Source of the DNA: Magnetococcales bacterium
Lineage (GTDB): Bacteria > Pseudomonadota > Magnetococcia > Magnetococcales > JADFYX01
NCBI GenBank assembly: GCA_015232795.1
Contig: JADFYX010000147.1
Location: 1 to 6,362 of the forward strand
DNA length: 6,362 nt
Direction of reading: 5' to 3'
Each line of letters begins with the position of its first letter. Positions within the stretch are counted from its first letter, which is position 1. A program made the position numbers and the translations under genes. This document shows positions 1 to 4,631 of this stretch, piece after piece. The notes beneath the pieces are model-generated. The model was not told where the DNA came from. It did not search any database and saw nothing but the letters and a program-made list of their open reading frames with translations.

Positions 1-75
1 AGACAAATTTAATATCTTGATTTTTCATAATTTATCCATCATATTGTCTGGCTCTGATTTATTACATAATCCTTT

Positions 76-106
76 GCTCCCTGTGAAACTTACTATTTCA
101 GGGGGC
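76..106 (+). other. Imperfect hairpin in rpsF leader
   Basis: The left arm 76-88 (GCTCCCTGTGAAA) pairs with 96-106 (TTTCAGGGGGC), leaving small bulges (T78 and a TG in the left arm) and a 7-nt loop. No T-tract follows, so it is not an ordinary terminator. It could be the base of a structured leader for autogenous control of the S6 operon. The CCG motif expected of the known S6:S18-binding leader is absent anywhere in 1-173, so that identity is not supported. Confidence 0.3.
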
Positions 107-119
107 TGCTGCTAACTTA

Positions 120-139
120 AACAAGATAAATATCTTGTT
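120..139. promoter_or_regulatory. Perfect 20-bp dyad upstream of rpsF
   Basis: AACAAGATA (120-128) and TATCTTGTT (131-139) are exact reverse complements separated by two A residues. The dyad lies just upstream of the TATACT hexamer at 146-151, where a repressor or activator would touch the promoter. The half-site AATATCTTG also occurs at 11-19. The symmetry is certain; the role as an operator is inference. It could equally act in RNA as a small hairpin if transcription starts further upstream. Confidence 0.45.
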
Positions 140-145
140 CTGCAG

Positions 146-151
146 TATACT
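146..151 (+). promoter_or_regulatory. Candidate -10 box for the rpsF operon
   Basis: TATACT matches the sigma70 -10 consensus at five of six positions and lies 23 bp upstream of the rpsF start codon. No good -35 hexamer lies 16-18 bp upstream; that region is the AACAAGATA dyad. If used, the promoter would need an activator or would give a very short leader. A weaker upstream alternative is TTGATT (17-22) with CATATT (40-45) at 17-bp spacing. Confidence 0.3.
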
Positions 152-173
152 CTAGAACTCACAAGGGAGCGAT

Positions 174-605
174 ATGGCCTATTACGAGTCCATTATTATC
201 ATCCGTCCGGATCTTACCACAGAACAGATTGAAACTGTTACTAAACGGGTAAACGATATCATATCCAACAACGGCGGAAAAATTCTTCAAACAGAACTTT
301 GGGGTCGTCGACAGTTGGCCTATATGGTTAAAAAAACCAACAAAGGTTACTACGTCTTTAATATCCTTGAGGGCGGTGGTTCGATGATCGCCAACTTAGA
401 GGGACTATTAATGATTGACGAAGATATTCTCAAGTTTATGAATATTCGGGTCAATAAACCTGTGCTGGCTCCAACTCCATTGGCTCCAAATGCTGAGCCT
501 TCTAGCTCATCTGCCTCTTCAGAGATTGATGCAGAGATTGACGCATTTGAATCTGCCGATGATGATGAAATTCTTCCCTTGGAAGAGGACGAAACGGATG
601 ATTAA
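174..605 (+). CDS. rpsF: 30S ribosomal protein S6
   Basis: S6 is a small-subunit protein that binds 16S rRNA in the platform as a heterodimer with S18, whose gene lies two genes downstream. Residues 1-97 are the ferredoxin-like S6 core, starting MAYYESIIIIRPDL and carrying the family signature around residues 43-50 (WGRRQLAY). Residues 98-143 are an extra tail: a Pro/Ala/Ser-rich linker, then a strongly acidic end rich in Asp and Glu. E. coli S6 also has an acidic C-terminus, which RimK glutamylates; this one ends in Asp-Asp, so the same modification is only a possibility. The tail contains a tandem EIDA-EIDA duplication. The start has an AGGGAG ribosome binding site at 164-169. It is the first gene of the operon, and its TAA stop abuts the priB ATG directly. 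Confidence 0.97.
   Translation: MAYYESIIIIRPDLTTEQIETVTKRVNDIISNNGGKILQTELWGRRQLAYMVKKTNKGYYVFNILEGGGSMIANLEGLLMIDEDILKFMNIRVNKPVLAPTPLAPNAEPSSSSASSEIDAEIDAFESADDDEILPLEEDETDD
521..544 (+). repeat. 12-bp tandem duplication in rpsF tail
   Basis: AGAGATTGATGC (521-532) is followed immediately by AGAGATTGACGC (533-544), identical at 11 of 12 positions. In frame this gives a duplicated EIDA unit in the acidic tail of S6. It looks like a slippage duplication in a region of low constraint. Confidence 0.7.
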
Positions 606-974
606 ATGTTCGGGTTGGGACAATCGAGAGTTGAGCTGATAAACCAAACCATATTACATGGTATGGTAATACAACCAGCCGAATTTCGATTTACTCCTAC
701 GGGTAGAGAGGTTGCCACTTTAATTGTTGAACATGTCAGCGAGACCGAGCAATCAGCCCCTATTCAACATTTAGAGTTGCGAATGCCCATTATAGCCCTG
801 GGAGATTTGGCCCAAATTTGTCGTGATATTACTGTTGGACAAAATATTCGTGTAGAGGGAAGTCTAAACCAAAAAAGATGGATTCGAGATGGTAAAGTTC
901 GTTGGGGAAAGACAGAGCTGTTTGCCACAAAAATTCAACTACTAGACGATAAACCAGCAGTTATCAATAATTAA
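606..974 (+). CDS. priB: Primosomal replication protein N (PriB)
   Basis: PriB is a small single-stranded-DNA-binding OB-fold protein that helps PriA and DnaT restart stalled replication forks; in many beta- and gammaproteobacteria it is encoded between rpsF and rpsR, as here. The 122-residue product has the expected beta-strand pattern: NQTILHGMVI (13-22), the turn FTPTGREVATLIVEH (29-43), then ITVGQNIRVEGSL (75-87). A basic loop at 88-103 (K90, R91, R94, K97, R99, K102) corresponds to the DNA-binding L45 loop region. It is slightly longer than E. coli PriB (about 104 residues), with extra residues at both ends. The start codon follows the rpsF stop without a gap (TAAATG) and has no well-placed Shine-Dalgarno sequence, so translational coupling to rpsF is likely. 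A generic Ssb is less likely because of its short length and position. Confidence 0.9.
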   Translation: MFGLGQSRVELINQTILHGMVIQPAEFRFTPTGREVATLIVEHVSETEQSAPIQHLELRMPIIALGDLAQICRDITVGQNIRVEGSLNQKRWIRDGKVRWGKTELFATKIQLLDDKPAVINN

Positions 975-1003
975 GTAACTATTATATTTAGGAAATAACA
1001 ACC

Positions 1004-1288
1004 ATGTTTGATGAAAATGCAGATGGTGGCTCCGTAAGACCAAGAGCGGCTCGTCCCGCTGGTTTTAAGCGACCTTTTTTCCGTCGCCGTAAGGTTTGTC
1101 TATTTTGTGCCGATAAAACCGCAAGAATTGACTACAAAGACCCCAAAACTCTAGGCCGTTTTATTACCGAGAGGGGCAAAATGATTCCAAGTCGCATTAC
1201 TGGTGTCTGTGCTCCACATCAACGGCATTTGAGTAAAGCGATCAAACGGGCACGGGTTATTGCTCTGTTGCCGTATTTGGTTAAATAA
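1004..1288 (+). CDS. rpsR: 30S ribosomal protein S18 (Cys-rich form)
   Basis: S18 partners S6 in the platform of the small subunit. The 94-residue product has the conserved core FKRPFFRRRK (21-30), IDYKDPKTL (42-50), FITERGKMIPSRITG (53-67) and AIKRARVIALLPY (79-91). A CxxC pair (C32, C35) and a CxxH pair (C69, H72) form a likely zinc site. This is the metal-binding form of S18 that many bacteria, including E. coli, have lost. The first 20 residues are an Arg/Ala-containing extension that is not part of the fold. An AGGA at 990-993, ten bases upstream, serves as ribosome binding site. It lies 29 bp after priB in the same operon. Confidence 0.97.
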   Translation: MFDENADGGSVRPRAARPAGFKRPFFRRRKVCLFCADKTARIDYKDPKTLGRFITERGKMIPSRITGVCAPHQRHLSKAIKRARVIALLPYLVK

Positions 1289-1301
1289 AAATAGGGGCGA
1301 T

Positions 1302-1331
1302 AAGGCTTACATTTTTGTTAGCTGCCTTTTT
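1302..1331 (+). other. Weak hairpin with T-run after rpsR
   Basis: AAGGC (1302-1306) can pair with GCCTT (1324-1328), with some further imperfect pairing inside, and the right arm runs into five T residues (1327-1331). It lies in the 77-bp gap between rpsR and the membrane protein gene. It may partly terminate transcription and lower expression of the genes downstream, but the stem is short. Confidence 0.25.
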
Positions 1332-1365
1332 GTAATGCAGATATTTTGGATATCAAGCAAAAACG

Positions 1366-2358
1366 ATGTCAGGTCTTCAAAATCTAGGGAGAAGCGGTAA
1401 GATGCTACTTCAAAAGTTGACCGGAAATCCACTGCTTGCAGGCACATTAGCAGCTCTGCTTCTGATTTTGCCCCTTAGTCAGATCTATCTGCTTTTTCCC
1501 CTGCAACTAATCGTACCGTTGCCAATTTATCTCATCGCACTGCGACAGGGTAATAGAGAAGGTCTGTTAGCTGCGGGTGTCCCGGTTCTTTTTTGTTTAG
1601 GGCTACTGGGGCAAATTGCTCTGCCTTTGGTTTTAACCTATGTGGTGATGATTTTTTTCCCCTTGCTGGCTGCTTGGTTGCTACGGGGAGGATGGCGACC
1701 CATCCAGGTTTTAGGTGGAGGATTTTTTTTAAGCGTTATCTTTCTGGTTTTGTTTTTGCTCTGGTCGGCGTTCACAGGCAATGCATTTCTAGATGGTATC
1801 CACAGCCAATTAATGGTAAGTAAACAGGAGATTCTCACCTCCATGTCCGCTACCAGTCAGTTTGATGCCAAGCTGATTGTAGAGATGGAGCAGAATCTGA
1901 ATGAGGCCTTTAAACTTTTTGCCCTACTGTTTCCTGCCATGTTTTTATCTAGTTGGTTTACGATTCAGGTAGGCAACTTGCTGTTGGTTCGCTATGTAGT
2001 AAAACGGTGGCAGATGCCACTCATAGCCGAGCAGGATCTATCCTCACTGAGGATTCCGTTTTTCCTGGTTTGGCCCCTGATTGCTTTTGGTCTGCTAGCC
2101 TTTTTAACAACCGGGTCTATGCAGCGGTTTGGTATTAACTTGGTGCTTTTTTTGGCGATTCCCTATTTTTTTCAAGGGTATTCGGTTGTTCAAAAATTGT
2201 TCCTACATTACAAAGTATCTGTTTTTACACGGGCTATCTTTTATATGATGCTCATAACATGGACAGCACTTATTTTAGCCGTCACTGTTTTGGGACTCTT
2301 TGATACCTGGGTAGATTTTAGAAGTCGTTTAACAACAGGGGCTGATAACACCCCTTAA
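1366..2358 (+). CDS. DUF2232 (YybS-like) membrane protein
   Basis: This is a polytopic inner-membrane protein of 330 residues and unknown function. Its position between rpsR and rplI is the usual one for DUF2232 proteins; in Bacillus the relative YybS is also encoded near rplI. Hydrophobic segments lie at roughly 24-58 (probably two), 66-106 (two), 115-136, 184-211, 229-249, 255-275 and 288-312, giving about eight or nine spans. A polar, partly helical loop lies at 137-182. The conserved C-terminal signature GLFDTWVDFRSR occupies 310-321. The start is uncertain: the ATG at 1366 has no Shine-Dalgarno, whereas ATG 1402 (Met13) has AGGGAG ten bases upstream and would start just before the first membrane segment. 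The gene ends 18 bp before rplI and is co-transcribed with it. No enzymatic motif is visible, and I assign no activity. Confidence 0.85.
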   Translation: MSGLQNLGRSGKMLLQKLTGNPLLAGTLAALLLILPLSQIYLLFPLQLIVPLPIYLIALRQGNREGLLAAGVPVLFCLGLLGQIALPLVLTYVVMIFFPLLAAWLLRGGWRPIQVLGGGFFLSVIFLVLFLLWSAFTGNAFLDGIHSQLMVSKQEILTSMSATSQFDAKLIVEMEQNLNEAFKLFALLFPAMFLSSWFTIQVGNLLLVRYVVKRWQMPLIAEQDLSSLRIPFFLVWPLIAFGLLAFLTTGSMQRFGINLVLFLAIPYFFQGYSVVQKLFLHYKVSVFTRAIFYMMLITWTALILAVTVLGLFDTWVDFRSRLTTGADNTP

Positions 2359-2376
2359 CTTATAGAGGCATATACC

Positions 2377-2829
2377 ATGGAAGTAATTCTTCTGGAGAAA
2401 ATTGGCAAATTGGGTGATCTTGGTGATAGTGTCCGGGTGCGCAGTGGCTATGGACGTAATTTTTTATTTCCCCAAGGCAAAGCTCTTCCCGCAACCAAAG
2501 AAAATCTTGCTGTTTTTGATGCGCGCCGGGCAGAATATGAAGCTCGTCAGAAAGAGATTTTAGACACAGCCAACGTGTTGGCGGCAAAAGTTGCAGATAT
2601 CAACGTGGTTTTAGATCGTCCTGCTGGAGCTACCGAAAAGCTTTTTGGTTCTGTTACCAACGCTGACATTGCTAATTTTTTCAAAGATAACGATGTTGAA
2701 GTTGTGCGTAGTACAATCGACATTCCCAAACCCATCCGTACTTTAGGTGAGCATTTGGTGCGTATTCGTCTGCATCCTGATGTAATTCCTGAAATTACTG
2801 TAACTGTAGAACGCACTGTTAGTCGTTAA
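2377..2829 (+). CDS. rplI: 50S ribosomal protein L9
   Basis: L9 binds 23S rRNA near the base of the L1 stalk and reaches out from the large subunit with a long helix; it supports translational fidelity. The 150-residue length is normal. Residues 1-38 contain the N-domain signature (GKLGDLGDSVRVRSGYGRNF at 10-29, then LFPQGKA). Residues about 40-75 form the connecting helix, and 76-150 the C-terminal domain, including GATEKLFGSVTNADIA at 84-99. A clear ribosome binding site AGAGG (2364-2368) lies eight bases upstream of the ATG. It is the fifth gene of the operon. dnaB, which often follows rplI in proteobacteria, is not next; an FmdB-type gene is. Confidence 0.97.
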   Translation: MEVILLEKIGKLGDLGDSVRVRSGYGRNFLFPQGKALPATKENLAVFDARRAEYEARQKEILDTANVLAAKVADINVVLDRPAGATEKLFGSVTNADIANFFKDNDVEVVRSTIDIPKPIRTLGEHLVRIRLHPDVIPEITVTVERTVSR

Positions 2830-2854
2830 CTCTTAATTTAGAGGAATATTTTTA

Positions 2855-3088
2855 ATGCCTATTTACGACTATAAATGTGATGGTTGTCAGCACACTTTTG
2901 AAGAGAGCCACTCTATGTCGGCTCCTGCCATTAAAACCTGCCCACAGTGTGGAGTAGATGAAGTACGCAAAGTTCTCTCTACCGGCGGAGTTTTAAACTC
3001 TATTAAAAATGGTGACAGTGGCACCGCATCTCCTTGTGGTCCTATGGGTGGCGGTGGTGGTTGTGCTGGTGGCATGTGCCCCATGTAA
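2855..3088 (+). CDS. FmdB-family zinc ribbon protein
   Basis: The 77-residue product starts MPIYDYKC, the hallmark of the FmdB/CxxC_CxxC_SSSS family of putative regulatory proteins. Two cysteine pairs, C8xxC11 and C29xxC32, form a small zinc ribbon; the stretch EVRKVLSTGG at 36-45 is the usual end of the domain. The tail (residues 46-77) is rich in Gly and holds three more cysteines (C61, C70, C75), ending in GGMCPM. Such Gly/Cys tails occur in this family, but their job is unknown. The name derives from a regulator of amidase genes in a methylotroph; no such role should be assumed here. AGAGGA at 2840-2845 is the ribosome binding site. It is the last gene of the operon, 25 bp after rplI and about 30 bp before a strong terminator. 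Confidence 0.88.
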   Translation: MPIYDYKCDGCQHTFEESHSMSAPAIKTCPQCGVDEVRKVLSTGGVLNSIKNGDSGTASPCGPMGGGGGCAGGMCPM

Positions 3089-3118
3089 TACTGTTTCTTG
3101 CTGGGATCTGATTAATTT

Positions 3119-3158
3119 AAAAAGGGTTGGGTCCATATATGGATCTGGCCCTTTTTTT
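3119..3158 (+). terminator. Strong intrinsic terminator of rpsF operon
   Basis: AAAGGGTTGGGTCCA (3121-3135) pairs with TGGATCTGGCCCTTT (3140-3154) over 15 continuous pairs, four of them G-U, with a TATA loop. The right arm runs into seven T residues (3152-3158). Two extra A residues at 3119-3120 lengthen the stem. It lies about 30 bp after the FmdB stop codon and separates the operon from folD. Confidence 0.9.
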
Positions 3159-3180
3159 GTTGAAATGGAACTATTACCTA

Positions 3181-3237
3181 ATAAACCTAGATTCGGCAGT
3201 TGTCGCCACGCACCGCCAACTGCCGAATCTAGGATAA
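3181..3237. repeat. 57-bp palindromic repeat, intact copy 1
   Basis: CCTAGATTCGGCAGTTG (3186-3202) and its exact reverse complement (3217-3233) form perfect 17-bp arms around a 14-nt loop (3203-3216, TCGCCACGCACCGC). The same unit, with flanking ATAAA on the left and ATAA on the right, recurs in split form at 4265-4436, so the conserved unit includes these flanks. It lies between the operon terminator and the folD ribosome binding site, ending only a few bases before the latter. It has no T-tract, so it is not a terminator. It behaves like a dispersed REP- or MITE-like extragenic palindrome; the family name is unknown to me. Confidence 0.9.
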
Positions 3238-3254
3238 ATATGGAGTCATATATC

Positions 3255-4112
3255 ATGGCACGCATAATTGACGGAAAAAAAATCGCCCTATCCATTCGCC
3301 AAGAGCTAAAAAAAGAGGTGGCCCAACTTGAGCAGGAAAAACAGATAGTTCCCGGCCTGGCAGTTGTACTCGTAGGGTTGGACCCTGCCTCACAAGTATA
3401 CGTTCGTATGAAGAAAAAAGCCTGTGCCGAGGTGGGCATAACATCTTTTTCCCATGTGCTAGAAAAAGAGACCACCGAGACCCAGTTATTAGAACTAATC
3501 GAACAACTAAATCAAGACCCCAGGGTACACGGTATTTTAGTGCAACTACCACTCCCCCGACAAATAAACGAGAGCAAAATTATCGAGGCTATCTCTCCAA
3601 GCAAAGATGTCGATGGTTTTCATCCGTACAGTGCCGGGCAACTGATGACTGGTGGCCCCGGTTTTTGGCCTTGTACTCCTTGGGGCGTTATGGAGCTACT
3701 TCGTGTGGAAGGGGTAGACCCAAAAGGCAAAAGCGCAGTGGTAATAGGTCGCTCCAACATTGTTGGCAAACCTGTAGCCATGATGCTTTTGGCAGCCCAC
3801 GCAACCGTAACAATTTGCCACTCTAAAACCCCAAACCTACCTGAAGTAGTCAGACAGGCCGATATTGTTGTTGCAGCCGTGGGTCGCCCGCGTATGGTAA
3901 AAGGTGATTGGATAAAAGAGGGAGCAACGGTCATTGATGTGGGAACCAACCGTTTAGAAGATGGCTCTCTGTGTGGAGATGTGGACTTCGCTGCTGCCAG
4001 CCTCCATGCTGCTGCAATTTCTCCCTCTCCTGGTGGAGTTGGCCCTATGACCATTGCTATGTTGGTTAAGAATACTATTGAGAGTGCTAAAAAGAGTGTT
4101 GGGCTAGGTTGA
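3255..4112 (+). CDS. folD: Methylene-H4folate dehydrogenase/cyclohydrolase
   Basis: FolD is a cytoplasmic bifunctional enzyme that interconverts 5,10-methylene-, 5,10-methenyl- and 10-formyl-tetrahydrofolate with NADP, supplying one-carbon units for purine and formyl-Met synthesis. The 285-residue product is of normal length. It shows VGLDPASQVYVRMKKKA (40-56), in which K53 aligns with the catalytic lysine of E. coli FolD (K54) and Y49 with its partner tyrosine. QLPLP (97-101), DVDGFHP (118-124), the nucleotide-binding GRSNIVGKP (165-173) and the signature PGGVGPMT (259-266) follow in order. The start at 3255 is chosen from a GGAG at 3242-3245 and the family N-terminus MARIIDG. An in-frame ATG at 3240 lacks a ribosome binding site, and the reading frame stays open further upstream through the palindromic repeat, but this is not coding. 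It forms its own transcription unit. Confidence 0.97.
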   Translation: MARIIDGKKIALSIRQELKKEVAQLEQEKQIVPGLAVVLVGLDPASQVYVRMKKKACAEVGITSFSHVLEKETTETQLLELIEQLNQDPRVHGILVQLPLPRQINESKIIEAISPSKDVDGFHPYSAGQLMTGGPGFWPCTPWGVMELLRVEGVDPKGKSAVVIGRSNIVGKPVAMMLLAAHATVTICHSKTPNLPEVVRQADIVVAAVGRPRMVKGDWIKEGATVIDVGTNRLEDGSLCGDVDFAAASLHAAAISPSPGGVGPMTIAMLVKNTIESAKKSVGLG

Positions 4113-4149
4113 AATAGCTCAAGTTAAAAAACTCCCAACTAAAATGTGT

Positions 4150-4170
4150 TAAGGGAGGTTATCTCCCTTA
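4150..4170 (+). other. Hairpin downstream of folD without T-tract
   Basis: TAAGGGAG (4150-4157) and CTCCCTTA (4163-4170) pair perfectly over eight bases with a five-base loop. No T-run follows. A CTCCC at 4132-4136 could compete for the same GGGAG. It may protect the folD mRNA 3' end rather than terminate it. Confidence 0.4.
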
Positions 4171-4221
4171 TGGGTTAGGATAAAGCCCAAAATTTTGCCT
4201 TTAATTTCAAAAATATGAGGG

Positions 4222-4252
4222 TTTGGGGGCCTGCAAGGCCTCCCAAAGTTTT
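4222..4252 (+). terminator. Probable folD terminator
   Basis: TTTGGGGGCCT (4222-4232) pairs with AGGCCTCCCAAA (4236-4247) over 11 base pairs, with a single bulged T4241 and a three-base loop. G and four T residues follow (4248-4252). The stem is strong and the T-tract short. It lies about 110 bp after the folD stop and before the split repeat. Confidence 0.5.
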
Positions 4253-4264
4253 GCCAGAACAGCC

Positions 4265-4436
4265 ATAAACCTAGATTCGGAAGTTGTCGCCACCCACCTG
4301 ATACAAACTATTGATTGACCTTGCATATCAGGGAAAAGTTTTATCACCAACAAGGTAATCACGATTTACCATGATACACCCGATAAACCAATATATTACA
4401 CCATACACGCACCGCCAACTGCCGAATCTAGGATAA
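4265..4436. repeat. Palindromic repeat copy 2, split by 107 bp
   Basis: The left half (4265-4298) reproduces positions 3181-3214 of copy 1 with two changes: A4281 instead of C in the arm, and C instead of G in the loop word CACCCACC. The right half (4406-4436) reproduces the rest of copy 1 exactly through GGATAA. The loop word appears on both sides of the interruption as CACCCACC (4291-4298) and CACGCACC (4406-4413), once only in copy 1, so the 107 bp between them are bounded by an 8-bp near-duplication. The two arms (4270-4286 and 4416-4432) could still pair at 16 of 17 positions across a 129-nt loop. Confidence 0.85.
4299..4405. mobile_element. 107-bp insert within the palindromic repeat
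   Basis: This AT-rich segment separates the two halves of repeat copy 2 and is flanked by an imperfect 8-bp duplication, as expected for a small transposed element with its target duplication. It has no open reading frame of note and no convincing terminal inverted repeats (the ends read TGATAC and ACCATA). Internal features are weak: ACCTTG with CAAGGT, and GGTAA with TTACC. A remnant of a larger insertion, a MITE, or a rearrangement between two repeat copies are all possible. Confidence 0.35.
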
Positions 4437-4508
4437 TCATTGGACTCTTTCGGACTGGACTTATAGGTCAAAATAAGCTGAATAAATTTCCATTTTCCAA
4501 CAATAATA

Positions 4509-4588
4509 TAATTGGGCGTAATTGGGTGGATTATTGGATACTGCTGTGTTATTGTCAAAATGGGTGGAATTGGGTGAATTATAGGATG
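4509..4588. repeat. Iterated TTGGG motifs upstream of fic
   Basis: TAATTGGGCG (4509-4518) is followed directly by TAATTGGGTG (4519-4528), a 10-bp tandem unit. 48 bp further on, AAATGGGTGG and AATTGGGTGA (4558-4577) repeat the pattern. The longer blocks 4520-4540 and 4568-4588 match at 18 of 21 positions. The 10-bp period puts the GGG words on the same face of the helix. The arrays end about 45 bp before the fic start codon, a position suited to operators. Binding by the Fic winged helix is a guess. Confidence 0.55.
4552..4557 (+). promoter_or_regulatory. Candidate fic -35 element
   Basis: TTGTCA matches the sigma70 -35 consensus at five of six positions and lies between the two TTGGG repeat blocks. 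No good -10 box is found at 16-18 bp; the nearest TATA-like word (TATAGG, 4580-4585) is 22 bp away. A second weak candidate is TTGGAC (4440-4445) with TATAGG (4462-4467) at 16 bp. The fic promoter therefore remains unassigned. Confidence 0.15.
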
Positions 4589-4631
4589 TAATGTTACTAG
4601 AGGTAATATTTTGCTGTAAATAGGTAGAAAA

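Larger units (their letters stand above)
4113..4631. other. 519-bp gene-free region, folD to fic
   Basis: No credible gene is present. From left to right it holds a GC-rich hairpin (4150-4170), a smaller hairpin (4171-4189) running into the palindrome CAAAATTTTG (4188-4197), a probable folD terminator (4222-4252), the split palindromic repeat (4265-4436), three GGACT words (4442, 4452, 4457) and an AT-rich stretch with iterated TTGGG motifs (4509-4588) leading into fic. A minus-strand open frame that crosses 4328-4858 is a shadow of fic with a low-complexity product. Confidence 0.7.

Noticed and set aside
1..173. Canonical S6:S18-binding RNA leader
   Set aside because: No CCG trinucleotide occurs in the leader, and the hairpin seen does not match the known layout.
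3009..3254. Upstream open extension of the folD frame
   Set aside because: It overlaps the FmdB gene end, the terminator and the palindromic repeat, lacks a ribosome binding site and has no FolD similarity; the family N-terminus starts at 3255.
2993..4054. Several minus-strand open frames across FmdB and folD
   Set aside because: They are antisense shadows of well-supported genes, with Ser/Thr/Pro-rich low-complexity products.
4299..4405. Classical MITE with terminal inverted repeats
   Set aside because: The ends of the 107-bp insert are not inverted copies of each other; only the flanking near-duplication supports insertion.
3181..4436. CRISPR array
   Set aside because: Only two copies of the repeat exist, about 1.1 kb apart, one of them split, with a gene between them and no regular spacers or cas genes.
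4432..4437. Promoter carried outward by the repeat end (GATAAT)
   Set aside because: It resembles a -10 box but no -35 hexamer lies at a proper distance, and the equivalent in copy 1 is weaker (GATAAA).
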